From assembly GCF_015097055.1 (NCBI RefSeq), contig NZ_AP023366.1, forward strand, positions 3,065,001 through 3,129,000: a DNA stretch of 64,000 bases, given 5' to 3'. The position numbers were made by a program, and so were the translations under genes. This DNA comes from Effusibacillus dendaii. Lineage in GTDB: Bacteria; Bacillota; Bacilli; Tumebacillales; Effusibacillaceae. Below are positions 7,706 to 16,525 of the stretch, piece by piece. Within the stretch, counting starts at the first letter, position 1. The number at the start of each line of letters is the position of its first letter. A model generated the notes under the pieces. That model was not told the DNA's origin and did no database searches. It was given only the letters and a program-made list of their open reading frames with translations.

Positions 7706-9538
7706 ATGCCTAGTCAAACACTTAGAAAGATCCTGTTCGGACGACCATTAAAATCAAGCGAGGCAGAAGCTGAGAAAATGCCCGTGTGGAAGGCGCTGCC
7801 GATTTTGTCGTCAGACGCTCTTTCCTCTGTGGCATACGGCACGGAGCAAATTCTCTTGGAACTGGCGACTGTTGGGGCTGTAGCCTTCTCCTTTTCATTG
7901 CCGATAGCAGTAGCCATTATCATTCTGATCGCCATTTTGGTCGTAAGTTATCGCCAGGTGATCGATGCGTATCCGCGAGGAGGCGGCTCTTACATGGTCG
8001 CCAAGGAAAACCTGGGACTCATGTGGGGACGTCTTGCGGGTGTCTCACTGTTAATCGATTACACGTTGACGGTAGCTGTTTCTGTAGCAGCCGGAGTTCA
8101 GGCGCTTACGTCTGCTTTTCCGGCAACGGTGCCTTACATTGTCCCGATCGCGATTGCCCTTGTTTGGATAATGGTCTGGATGAACCTGCGAGGAACGTCT
8201 GAAGCGGGTACGGTTTTCGCGTTTCCAACCTATCTGTTCATCTTTTGCATGCTGTTGCTTGTCGGAAAAGGCACATTTGACTGGATGACCGGAGCTGTCC
8301 ATACAGCTCATGCGGTCACCATTCCAACGGACATGCCTGCAGGACTTACGATGTTTGTTTTGCTGAGAGCATTTTCTTCCGGATGTTCCGCCGTCACGGG
8401 AATTGAAGCAATTTCCAACGCCGTTCCGCATTTTCGAAATCCGGCCCAGCGCAATGCGAAGCTTACTATGATAATGTTAGGGACTTTGTTGGCAGTGATC
8501 TTTGGCGGGGTAACGATTCTGTCTCTGGTTTACGGCGTATATCCTGATCCAACAGGGAATACTTCCGTATTATCGATGGTTACGGAAAATGCGTTCGGTC
8601 GAGGGAGTATGTACTTCGTTATACAGATTGCCACGATGCTCATTTTGACATTAGCGGCGAATACCAGCTTCAACGGGTTTCCGATTTTGGCCTCCATTAT
8701 GGCGCAGGATCAAAACTTTCCCCGTATGTTTGCCAATCGGGGAGATCGGTTGGCGTTTAACTATGGAATTATTACATTGGGGATATTGGCCAGTCTGCTG
8801 CTCATCTTGTTCCGTGGGAAGACGGATCTGCTCATCCCGCTTTACGCGATCGGTGTCTTCTTGTCATTTACAATGGCACAAAGCGGGCTGGTGCTTAAAT
8901 GGGTAAGAGAAAGGAACAGGGGGTGGCAGCGAAAAGTACTTATCAACGGAATTGGGGCTGCCGCGACCTTTGCTGTGGTATTAATATTCAGCATTACCAA
9001 GTTTACGGAAGGCGCATGGATTGTCGTTGTCGTGACACCACTCTTACTGTGGCTGATCACAAAGATCCACAAGCATTACGAGGCGGTTGCAAAGCAGCTG
9101 AGATTTGATTTGAACGATCCGCTCCCTCAAAAAGAATCTGTCATAATCGTGCCGGTTGCGGGAATCCACCGAGTCGTCGCATCGACCCTTGCTTACGCAA
9201 AGACTCTCTCTCCTAAAGTAGTTGCTTTCTACGTGGCGTTTTCTGAGGAAGAGGCGGAACGAATGGAGAAAAAATGGGAACAATGGAACCCCGGGGTTCG
9301 GCTTGTGACCTTCGTGTCCCGATATCGAACCGTCGTTGAACCCCTTGTGGAATTTGTAGAACGGGTTGATTGCCGTTTAAACCGAACAAGTACGGTTATG
9401 GTGTTGTTGCCGCAGTTTGTGCCCAAAAAGTTCTGGCAGCGATTGCTTCACAATCAATCCGCATTTCGAATCCGCGCGATGCTTTTCGGCCGAAAGGATG
9501 TCGTTGTGGCAACCCTGCCGTACCATTTGCAGGAGTAA
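7706..9538 (+). CDS. kimA: KimA-type high-affinity K+ importer (APC superfamily)
   Basis: The 610-residue protein matches KimA (about 607 residues) in length and layout. It opens with SQTLRKILFGRPLKSSEAE and ALPILSSDALSSVAYGTEQILLEL, has about twelve membrane segments containing PRGGGSYMVAKENLG and AGVSLLIDYTLTVAVS, and ends in a cytosolic UspA-like domain (about 455-610, VIVPVAGIHRVVASTLAYAKTL). KimA is a proton-coupled potassium importer inhibited by c-di-AMP through its C-terminal domain. GGGAGG nine bases before ATG 7706 fixes the start; a GTG at 7610 lies inside the attenuator stem. The upstream c-di-AMP riboswitch and DUF2294 gene fit control of both RNA and protein by c-di-AMP. Confidence 0.9.
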   Translation: MPSQTLRKILFGRPLKSSEAEAEKMPVWKALPILSSDALSSVAYGTEQILLELATVGAVAFSFSLPIAVAIIILIAILVVSYRQVIDAYPRGGGSYMVAKENLGLMWGRLAGVSLLIDYTLTVAVSVAAGVQALTSAFPATVPYIVPIAIALVWIMVWMNLRGTSEAGTVFAFPTYLFIFCMLLLVGKGTFDWMTGAVHTAHAVTIPTDMPAGLTMFVLLRAFSSGCSAVTGIEAISNAVPHFRNPAQRNAKLTMIMLGTLLAVIFGGVTILSLVYGVYPDPTGNTSVLSMVTENAFGRGSMYFVIQIATMLILTLAANTSFNGFPILASIMAQDQNFPRMFANRGDRLAFNYGIITLGILASLLLILFRGKTDLLIPLYAIGVFLSFTMAQSGLVLKWVRERNRGWQRKVLINGIGAAATFAVVLIFSITKFTEGAWIVVVVTPLLLWLITKIHKHYEAVAKQLRFDLNDPLPQKESVIIVPVAGIHRVVASTLAYAKTLSPKVVAFYVAFSEEEAERMEKKWEQWNPGVRLVTFVSRYRTVVEPLVEFVERVDCRLNRTSTVMVLLPQFVPKKFWQRLLHNQSAFRIRAMLFGRKDVVVATLPYHLQE

Positions 9539-9600
9539 CTACCATACATTGTGCAATGAAGTTTACATAATGTCATGGTGTACTATCATTTGTTAAAAAT

Positions 9601-9706
9601 AAGCCGAAGCTCAATCGAGCGCGGGGGACCCATTTTTTGGGGTGAAACCACATTAGTGGCAGGGTAATCCTCTTTACCCGAATCCGTCAGCTAACCTCGC
9701 AGGCTT
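9601..9706 (+). promoter_or_regulatory. Second c-di-AMP riboswitch (ydaO/yuaA class)
   Basis: An excellent match to the ydaO consensus: GCGGGGGACCCATTTTTTGG, GGGGTGAAACC, CAGGGTAATCC, TTACCCGAATCCGTCAGC, TAACCTCGCAGGC. P1 pairs AAGCC (9601-9605) with GGCTT (9702-9706). This riboswitch class is often found ahead of cell-wall hydrolase genes. Only about ten bases separate it from a GAGAGGAG ribosome site, and no terminator hairpin remains between. Confidence 0.93.
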
Positions 9707-9716
9707 CAGAGAGGAG

Positions 9717-10236
9717 ATGTTTTCTAGGTATCGCGACATCGGTGATGATTCCGGCATTTGCAGCACCTGACAATGCTGCGGCAACATCCACACAATTACC
9801 GCCGGGAGTTAGCTTTGATACCAATATACAACCGGTTGCGCCTCTTGATGCAGATTACCAGACAAAGGTTAATGCAGTTCTGCAGGTAGCAGAAAGCAAG
9901 CTGGGAACTCCGTATGTATGGGGACATAATGAAGACCGCGGTCAGGTCGGTTTCGATTGCTCCAATTATACCGCTTATATTTATCATCACGCATTGGGGT
10001 ATAAAATGAGTGGAGCTTCCCAGACTCAATACCATTCTGTCTGACGTACTGTGTCGAAAGCTGAAATGCGCCCGGGAGATCTTATAATCTTCAATAATGG
10101 CAGTCACGTTGGTATTTATGCGGGAAATGGCCGCGTGATTCAGGAAGGTGGCGGCCTGAAAAAGGTTGGCTATCTGAACGTTTCTCCTGGGTCTTCCTGG
10201 TACAATAATATTACGGCCGTTAAACGTATGTTTTAA
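9717..10236 (+). pseudogene. NlpC/P60 cell-wall endopeptidase, broken
   Basis: The decoded frame (from about 9730) reads the end of a signal peptide (IATSVMIPAFAAP), then an NlpC/P60 domain with catalytic Cys in GFDCSNYTAYIYHHALGY and catalytic His in GSHVGIYAGNGRVIQ. A TGA at 10042-10044 interrupts the domain in frame, between the Cys and His motifs, where the family usually has Gly (GGA to TGA). The N-terminus is also damaged: the ATG after the ribosome site at 9711-9716 is out of frame with the signal peptide, so the first part of the leader is lost. These peptidases cut muropeptides outside the cell. Both lesions make a functional product unlikely, although the riboswitch ahead is intact. 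Confidence 0.85.
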
Positions 10237-10252
10237 GCAAGAATGCCTTGAG

Positions 10253-10296
10253 AACAAGCTGACGCCAGTATTCAACTGGTGTCAGCTTGTTTTTCT
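10253..10296 (+). terminator. Strong terminator between NlpC remnant and amiB
   Basis: ACAAGCTGACGCCAGT and ACTGGTGTCAGCTTGT form a 16-bp stem with one G-T pair around a five-base loop, ending in TTTTTC. It lies between convergent genes. Confidence 0.85.
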
Positions 10297-10318
10297 TTTA
10301 CCGCTTCTATTGTACGGA

Positions 10319-11473
10319 TTACACGCTTTGAGGCATCGGAATTTCTTCCTTATTGCCGTTTATCTCAATCCGATTTCCGGCACCTCGCGAAACATATCTG
10401 ACGAATCCTTGCTGCGGACTATGTTCCATAAGCAGTTCCGCAAGCTGCAGTTGCACATATTGCCGAAAGGCTCTTTTTAAAGCACGGGCACCGTACTGTT
10501 TATCAAACCCTTTTTTGACTAAAAAGTTTTTTGCCGAATCGAGCAGTTCCAAGCGACAGTTGAATCTTAGTATTCTTCTGTTCAACTGTTCCGTTAGTAC
10601 ATCAATGATTTCAAACAATATTTGTTCCGAAAGCCAATTAAAAATCACAATGTCATCAATTCGATTGATAAATTCGGGCCGAAAGGTTGATTCCAGTTTT
10701 CTTTTAATGATTGTTTCCAGAAATGATTCGTTATTCCGGATTTTCCAGTAACGGGGATTTAGGTAATGGGTTATCGATTTCAGCACAAAACCCAGTCGAT
10801 TATTGGCATAGCTTTGTATTTCTCGGGCACCCAAATTGCTTGTCATGAAAATCAGCGAATTTCGAAAATCGATCTTCTCTTCCCCCGAGGCAATCGTCAT
10901 CACCCCGTTATCGAATATGTTCAATAATGTTTGAATCACCTGCGGGCTTGCCTTCTCCAGCTCATCAAACAACACGATGCCGGGTTTGCTGTAGGACCCT
11001 TCAATTTTTTCTTTATCCAGAATCGTGGAGCCTTCCTTGCTTCCCACATATCCTGGCGGTGCACCGGTAAGCGCGGCGGCGTAGTGATCAAGCGATAAAG
11101 TATTCATATCCACTCTGCAAAAGGCCTCCCGGTTTCCGTAAAGGGCCTCTGCAAGCACGCGTACGATTTCCGTTTTGCCGACTCCCGTAGGTCCCAGAAA
11201 CAAACCTATGTGTAAAGGTTTATCCGGATCTGCTATGTCAGCCCGCACAATTTTCAACATGTTTTCCAAACTTTGCAGAACTTTTTCCTGTCCGAAAATT
11301 TTGTTTCGCAGCCGTTTCATTACTTCTTCAACATGAAACCGATACCGGGTTTCGATCCTTTTGAAAGATGTATCCGCCACCACGTCCGTATCTTGCATCC
11401 GTTCGGCAGCCTCCAACTCTTTACGTTTTCGGTCGGCTGCATAATATTCGAGTTTATCGTTGATGAAGGGCAT
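10319..11473 (-). CDS. amiB: AmiB-type single-domain AAA+ ATPase (ClpB D2-like)
   Basis: The 384-residue protein has one AAA+ module like the second ATPase domain of ClpA/ClpB: Walker A GPTGVGKT (about residue 94), Walker B IVLFDELEK, sensor 1 FMTSNLG, an arginine finger region EFINRIDDIV, and a C-terminal small domain with sensor 2 (GARALKRAFRQ). There is no N-domain or first ATPase domain. Size and position match AmiB of the Pseudomonas amidase operon (about 370 residues), a Clp-like ATPase of unclear role. It is the last gene of amiS-amiE-amiB. A Clp-like role in amidase folding or transport is inference. Confidence 0.8.
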   Translation of the reverse strand: MPFINDKLEYYAADRKRKELEAAERMQDTDVVADTSFKRIETRYRFHVEEVMKRLRNKIFGQEKVLQSLENMLKIVRADIADPDKPLHIGLFLGPTGVGKTEIVRVLAEALYGNREAFCRVDMNTLSLDHYAAALTGAPPGYVGSKEGSTILDKEKIEGSYSKPGIVLFDELEKASPQVIQTLLNIFDNGVMTIASGEEKIDFRNSLIFMTSNLGAREIQSYANNRLGFVLKSITHYLNPRYWKIRNNESFLETIIKRKLESTFRPEFINRIDDIVIFNWLSEQILFEIIDVLTEQLNRRILRFNCRLELLDSAKNFLVKKGFDKQYGARALKRAFRQYVQLQLAELLMEHSPQQGFVRYVSRGAGNRIEINGNKEEIPMPQSV

Positions 11474-11552
11474 AGTATCCTCCCCCTTATTTTTATGTAA
11501 AAAGGAGCCAGATAGAGAAAGTCACCCGACTCCTTCATGTTCGATTTAACTA

Positions 11553-12599
11553 TTATTTTTCTGCCGCCATTACTTTGCCTTCGTTCGGAATCCCTACAAT
11601 CGGGCATTCCGCAGTGCCAGCCGTTGATCTGGTAATTGCCTCCACATTTTCGCGGGCTTTTTCTGCATCTAACACCCAGGTTCGATAGAAATCAAATGGA
11701 CATTCCGCTAGTCCTTTGTCGCCTTCTCCGGAATTGATCAATCCTGTATAACCCCTGTGTAAGAGTTTGAAAAGATGATTTTGCGATTGGGCATTCTTTC
11801 GGAAATCGCGGATTTGCGAAATGGAGATTTCCGCATACTGAATTCCGTTCTCTTCTGTTCCGCACTCGCCAAGGGTTCGTCCATCAAAGCCAATGATAGC
11901 CGAATGTCCGAAGTAAGAATACACTCCGTCAAACCCTGTTGCATTCGCTACTGCTACATAGGAATTGTTTGCCCAGGCCATTGATTTCGCCATGATAATC
12001 TGCTGTTCTTTGGCTGGATACATGTATCCCTGGCAGCGAACGATCAGCTCTGCGCCTTTCATTGCACAATCACGCCAAATTTCCGGATAGTTTCCGTCAT
12101 CGCAGATGATTAGGCTGATTTTGATGCCCTTCGGTCCTTCGCATACATATGTCTGACCGCCGGGATACCACCCTTCGATAGGAACCCAAGGTATAATCTT
12201 TCTGTATTTCTGCACAACTTCACCCTTGTTGTTCATTAAGATAAGGGTATTGTATGGAGATTTGTTTGGGTGGTCTTCATGTTGTTCCCCTGTCAAAGAA
12301 AAAACGCCCCAAGTATTTGCCTGCCGACATGCCTCCGCAAAGATTGCAGTCTCTTCACCCGGAATCATGGAGGCGGTTTCAAACATTTCTTTCGGATCGT
12401 ACATGATGCCTTGCGTACTGTATTCCGGGAAAATAACCAGGTCCATGCCCGGCAGTCCCTGTTTCATTCCGACTACCATATTGGCAATGTTCCTGCAATT
12501 TTCCAGAACCTCCTGCCTCGTATGTAAACGCGGCATTTTGTAGTTGACGACTGCTACACCGACTGTATCAAAGCTGCTTGAAATATCTCCATGTCTCAT
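11553..12599 (-). CDS. amiE: Aliphatic amidase (EC 3.5.1.4)
   Basis: The 348-residue enzyme begins MRHGDISSS and matches AmiE of the nitrilase superfamily in length (346 in Pseudomonas). The catalytic triad is present at the standard positions: Glu59 in IFPEYS, Lys near 134 in [10 protein letters not shown], and Cys near 166 in [14 protein letters not shown]. It hydrolyses short aliphatic amides such as acetamide and propionamide to the acid and ammonia in the cytoplasm. The start at 12599 is chosen by family alignment and a GGGAG site upstream. The frame is open 13 codons further. It lies between amiS and amiB and should be induced through the sigma-54 promoter upstream of amiS. Confidence 0.95.
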   Translation of the reverse strand: MRHGDISSSFDTVGVAVVNYKMPRLHTRQEVLENCRNIANMVVGMKQGLPGMDLVIFPEYSTQGIMYDPKEMFETASMIPGEETAIFAEACRQANTWGVFSLTGEQHEDHPNKSPYNTLILMNNKGEVVQKYRKIIPWVPIEGWYPGGQTYVCEGPKGIKISLIICDDGNYPEIWRDCAMKGAELIVRCQGYMYPAKEQQIIMAKSMAWANNSYVAVANATGFDGVYSYFGHSAIIGFDGRTLGECGTEENGIQYAEISISQIRDFRKNAQSQNHLFKLLHRGYTGLINSGEGDKGLAECPFDFYRTWVLDAEKARENVEAITRSTAGTAECPIVGIPNEGKVMAAEK

Positions 12600-12718
12600 T
12601 TCAAAACACACTCCCTTAAAATGTAGTTTTAAGTACATAAGTCAAATTGGCTTATTTTGGAAATCCGACCATGCCGTCACATCTTCCTCACCCCCTGCGT
12701 GTGATGAGAGCGCCGCTC

Positions 12719-13219
12719 TTACCAGTTTCCGGTAAGAAGCATATATCCCGGAACCCAACAGGTTATAACCGCCTCCACTAGCGTTACGTAGGCAGTAAAT
12801 TTAGCGATCGGTTTTTCCAAGGCAAGTAGAAGAAAGAACAAAAACCATAGAAAGGCCCACAGAAGCCAAATGACTCCAAAGCGGAAATCGCCGCTCTGAA
12901 ACGTCAAAACCGCTGTTGGGAGTGCAGTAACCGCTACAAAGAAACAGTACCAGCCAAACCCCCTTCCCTCTAAATCAAAAGCGTTGTTGATCGCCACATA
13001 CAAATAAGTGAAAGAAAAAAGAAGTCCAGTAGCGGCTGTAAAATAAGACAGGGGATCACCTGACGGAGCTTTCAGCATGATGTAAATATTTATGATCAAC
13101 GTAATGCTGCCAGTGAACAAATTCAGGGGTGCCGCCCCTTTACCGCTCACCCTTCCTAACAACATCATTCCATTTACCCATAGCACCGCCCCGACATACA
13201 AAAGTGAGATTGCGAGCAA
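12719..13219 (-). CDS. amiS: AmiS/UreI-family amide or urea channel
   Basis: The 166-residue membrane protein has six hydrophobic helices and the AmiS/UreI pattern: LLYVGAVLWVNGMMLLG, GAAPLNLFTGSITL, SFTYLYVAINNAFDLEGRGFGWYCFFVA and FGVIWLLWAFLWFLFFLLLALEK. Members let amides or urea pass the inner membrane. As first gene of the amidase operon it would supply amide to AmiE. Start at 13219 has a GGAGGG site. It sits about 50 bases downstream of the -12 element of the sigma-54 promoter. Confidence 0.92.
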   Translation of the reverse strand: MLAISLLYVGAVLWVNGMMLLGRVSGKGAAPLNLFTGSITLIINIYIMLKAPSGDPLSYFTAATGLLFSFTYLYVAINNAFDLEGRGFGWYCFFVAVTALPTAVLTFQSGDFRFGVIWLLWAFLWFLFFLLLALEKPIAKFTAYVTLVEAVITCWVPGYMLLTGNW

Positions 13220-13269
13220 TTGTCATCCCTCCTTGACCGAATTGGAAATAGATTTTTCGTTTATCTCTA

Positions 13270-13287
13270 TTGCAACTTTAGTGCCAA
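13270..13287 (-). promoter_or_regulatory. Sigma-54 (-24/-12) promoter of amiSEB
   Basis: On the minus strand the site reads TTGGCACTAAAGTTGCAA: TGGCAC, five bases, TTGCA. The invariant GG (13285-13284) and GC (13273-13272) are exactly ten bases apart, a full consensus match, about 50 bases upstream of amiS. The divergent neighbour is a sigma-54 activator. Confidence 0.92.
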
Positions 13288-13403
13288 CTGCCGAAATACA
13301 ACATGAAGTGCTTGGTTGTATGAAAAATTCGATCCGGATAATTCGGTAAAAGTAAAAAGTGTGCAGATTTTGGTTGATTCTGTCCAATAACTGTAATGGT
13401 TTT

Positions 13404-13416
13404 GTTCAATCTGAAC
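13404..13416. promoter_or_regulatory. Candidate upstream activator site
   Basis: GTTCA-ATC-TGAAC is a perfect 5-bp inverted repeat about 120 bases upstream of the sigma-54 promoter, where an enhancer-binding protein would act. It also lies 110 bases before the activator gene, allowing autoregulation. The assignment is inferred from position. Confidence 0.4.
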
Positions 13417-13526
13417 TTTGTACTGTGGACAACATACCTAGACAAAAGGTGAACGAAATTTGTACATTTTCTGAACATTAAAAATCAAATATACTAGTAG
13501 CTAGGAAGAAGTATGGGGGGATTGTT

Positions 13527-16391
13527 ATGGCACGGGAAGAAGACATCAAAATCGGTTTGCTGTATTCTCTGACCGGAACAACCGGAGTCACCGAACGGGG
13601 GCAGTATCAATCGACCCTATTGGCAATTAAACAGATTAACGAACAGGGAGGAATACACGGGAGACGACTGCTTCCCATCGTGGAGGATATTGCGTCCGAC
13701 CCGTTTCTGGCAGCCAGGAAAGCGGAAAAATTGATCCTTTCGGATAAGGTTGCAGTTATAATCGGCCTCTACACATCTGTCTGCCGCAAGATGGTTATCC
13801 CGATTCTGGAAAAATATAATGTTCTTTTGCTTTACCCAACCCTTTACGAAGGCGAAGAGTTAAGTCGGAACGTGTTTTACCTGGGGCCGGTGCCGAATCA
13901 ACAACTTCAAACTTTTATTCCGTGGATTATTGAAAATCTTGGGAAATCATTTTACCTGATCGGATCCGATTACATTTATCCCCGCGAAACAAACAGGCAT
14001 ATCCATCGTCTTGTCCAATCATACGGTGGGCGAATTGCGGGAGAGTATTACTCTCTTTTGGGCACTCAGAAATTTGATCATCCTTTGAGAGAAATTGCCA
14101 AATCGAAGCCGGATGTAGTTTTCTCAACAGTGGTTGGGGAGAGCCAGATCGCTTTTTATCAACAGTTTTATCATTCGGGGGTCAAGAAGCCCATAGCCAG
14201 TGCTATAACGGCGGAAACAGAAATTCAAGCGATGAATCCTGCCTTTGCAACGGGACATTATACTTCATTCCCCTATTTCAATACGGTCCGCTCCGCAAAA
14301 AACGACACGTTTTGCATGGAATACCTGCGTACATATGGAACCGACACGATCAGTTCTGTTATGGAAAGCGCGTATTATAGCGTATATTTGCTGGCCGAAG
14401 CAATCAAAAAGGCAAAAACGACAGATACCGACTCCCTTCGAAATGCTTTTTCCGGGGTCGCATTTGAAGCTCCGCAAGGGGTAATTAAGATGGATACGCA
14501 TAACCATCACCTGTGGCTGCACTCCCGGATTGGTCGAATTAACGAAAAAGGACAGTTTGATATTTTATGGGAATCAGACGGACTCATTCCCCCGGAACCT
14601 TTCGTGCATCCGAACATTGTGCGACAAAAGGCGACCGCTGCAGATGAAAACATTCGCACACAAGACCGGTTGGGAGAATTACTGGTCAAATACAACCCGC
14701 TAATTCAAAAGCTGAAAACAGCCACCCGTCTTTTGCCCTATACATTCGTCGTTTTTGACAACAATGGGGTTCTGTTGGATATGTTTATAAATGGAAAGTT
14801 GGGAGAGCGTGACAACTGGCCTCTTTTCAGTCCTGGGACGGTGTGGACGACCGATTGTATCGGACAATCGGGAATCACCTTGGCATTATCGGGGCACACA
14901 GAGGCAATCGTTTATGGGACGGATCACGATATCCGGGATCTGCATGACCGGATCACGGTGGGAATCCCGATCAAAGGAACCACTGGCTCAATACAGGGGG
15001 TTTTGGGAATGGTGTTACATCTGGATGACTTCCATAAGAATCATCTGGAAGTTCTGGTGCCATCCCTATCGCAAATAACAGAATGGTGTGTGGAAAAGGT
15101 GGAGCATGCCGAAAGGCTCCAGTTTATGGAAAAGTTGTCCCGCGACATGTCGGAATGGATTGGCGAAAGCCTGTTTGTGGTCCGAAATGGCAAAATACTG
15201 TTCAGCAATGAGGGAGGCCAATCTTTTCTAACAAGACATCAGGCCTTCATTCATGAATATCTATCTGATCTTTACATGGCTGACACACTCCATGATGAAA
15301 TGCTTGTCCGCAAAAAAATACAAGACGTTCTCTATGAACTGCGGATTGTTCCGTCCGACGATGATCGTTATATTTTCGTCAGGAAAATTGGTTTGGACAA
15401 ACAGTCGGTTCAAAAAAGAGGTCCGATCTTACTCGAGGATCTGATCGGATCCAACGAGCGGTTTCTCTACACCATTAAACTCGCCAAATCGGCCGCCCAA
15501 ATTGAGGCAAACATTCTGCTGTTGGGTGAAAGCGGCACAGGCAAAGAGCTTTTTGCAAGGGCGATTCATAATGAAAGTCCGAGAAAGAACCATCCTTTCG
15601 TTGCCATTAACTGCGGTGCGCTCTCACGGGAGCTGATTAACGCCGAACTGTTTGGATACGTGGAAGGAGCGTTTACCGGAGCCAAAAAAGGGGGGAATCC
15701 GGGAAAATTTGAAGTGGCAAACGGGGGAACATTATTTTTGGATGAAATCGGTGAAATGCCGCTCGAACTGCAAGCTACTTTATTGCGGGTTTTGCAGGAG
15801 CGTGAAGTGGTCCGGATAGGCGGACATCAACCCATACCTGTCGATGTAAGAATCATTGCGGCCACCAACAAAAACCTTAACCATGAAATTGCATACAGTG
15901 GTACATTCCGGAGCGACCTTTTCTATCGTCTCAACGTTTTTACGATCGAGTTGATTCCATTGCGGGAACGCGTGGAAGACATACCGGACCTTAGTGATTA
16001 TTTTCTGGCAGAATTGAATGAAACTTCCAGACTTCCCGCCAAGACAATTACAGACGAGGTTCGTCAATTGTTCCTAACATATAACTGGCCGGGAAATGTT
16101 CGCGAGTTAAAAAACGTGGTGGAGCGTGCGTTTTATCTTGCTGCCAATTCTCCGTTCATAACGGTTGATCACCTGCCGGTTCCGATCAGAAATCATTCCG
16201 GCATTATTCCGCAGGGAATTTCGTCAACCAAGAGTCTCACTGATATTAAAAAGATAAGCGTAGAAATCGAAAAACAGGAGTTGACCGACTTGCTTGTCCA
16301 ATTTCGCGGAAATATCAGCAAAGCGGCGAAACAACTTGGCATTTCCCGTACCACCCTGTACCGTAAACTCAGGGATTATCAACTCAAATAG
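13527..16391 (+). CDS. AmiC-like amide sensor fused to a sigma-54 activator
   Basis: The 954-residue protein has three parts. Residues 1-360 are a type-1 periplasmic-binding fold like AmiC/LivK without a signal peptide (IKIGLLYSLTGTTGVTERGQYQSTLLAI, GVIKMDTHNHHLW), so the sensor is cytoplasmic. Residues 380-620 form a GAF/PAS-like linker similar to AcoR-type regulators. Residues 630-870 are the AAA+ sigma-54 interaction domain with Walker A GESGTGKE, the EGAFTGA loop, Walker B TLFLDEIGE and NWPGNVREL. The end is a Fis-type helix-turn-helix (NISKAAKQLGISRTTLYRKL). It is divergent from amiSEB with its sigma-54 promoter, so it very probably activates that operon on binding an amide. Pseudomonas uses separate AmiC and the antiterminator AmiR instead. 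Confidence 0.92.
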   Translation: MAREEDIKIGLLYSLTGTTGVTERGQYQSTLLAIKQINEQGGIHGRRLLPIVEDIASDPFLAARKAEKLILSDKVAVIIGLYTSVCRKMVIPILEKYNVLLLYPTLYEGEELSRNVFYLGPVPNQQLQTFIPWIIENLGKSFYLIGSDYIYPRETNRHIHRLVQSYGGRIAGEYYSLLGTQKFDHPLREIAKSKPDVVFSTVVGESQIAFYQQFYHSGVKKPIASAITAETEIQAMNPAFATGHYTSFPYFNTVRSAKNDTFCMEYLRTYGTDTISSVMESAYYSVYLLAEAIKKAKTTDTDSLRNAFSGVAFEAPQGVIKMDTHNHHLWLHSRIGRINEKGQFDILWESDGLIPPEPFVHPNIVRQKATAADENIRTQDRLGELLVKYNPLIQKLKTATRLLPYTFVVFDNNGVLLDMFINGKLGERDNWPLFSPGTVWTTDCIGQSGITLALSGHTEAIVYGTDHDIRDLHDRITVGIPIKGTTGSIQGVLGMVLHLDDFHKNHLEVLVPSLSQITEWCVEKVEHAERLQFMEKLSRDMSEWIGESLFVVRNGKILFSNEGGQSFLTRHQAFIHEYLSDLYMADTLHDEMLVRKKIQDVLYELRIVPSDDDRYIFVRKIGLDKQSVQKRGPILLEDLIGSNERFLYTIKLAKSAAQIEANILLLGESGTGKELFARAIHNESPRKNHPFVAINCGALSRELINAELFGYVEGAFTGAKKGGNPGKFEVANGGTLFLDEIGEMPLELQATLLRVLQEREVVRIGGHQPIPVDVRIIAATNKNLNHEIAYSGTFRSDLFYRLNVFTIELIPLRERVEDIPDLSDYFLAELNETSRLPAKTITDEVRQLFLTYNWPGNVRELKNVVERAFYLAANSPFITVDHLPVPIRNHSGIIPQGISSTKSLTDIKKISVEIEKQELTDLLVQFRGNISKAAKQLGISRTTLYRKLRDYQLK

Positions 16392-16433
16392 GGCAAAAAT
16401 CGGGGTGAGAAAATTAACAGAATTTTTCGTTAT

Positions 16434-16452
16434 TGTTCACCATGGAAGAACA
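16434..16452. promoter_or_regulatory. 19-bp inverted-repeat operator, copy 1
   Basis: TGTTC-N9-GAACA with central ACCATGGAA, 74 bases before the ABC operon start. A near-identical copy lies at 22132-22150 beside the iclR gene. A -10-like TATACT (16482-16487) follows, so the protein would bind in or just upstream of the promoter. Confidence 0.65.
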
Positions 16453-16525
16453 CTGCGCTAGGAAGTCCCTGCATACGTAACTATACTGAATCTGAATCAT
16501 CAATCGTAATCAGGGGGCATAGAAC

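Noticed and set aside
9742..10236. TGA in the NlpC/P60 gene as recoded (selenocysteine or read-through)
   Set aside because: The expected residue is Gly, not Cys/Sec or Trp, no hairpin like a SECIS follows, and the N-terminus is damaged too. Other genes here end normally with TGA.
13527..16391. Calling the regulator a plain NtrC/AcoR-type activator
   Set aside because: The first 360 residues clearly follow the AmiC/LivK binding fold, which such activators do not have.
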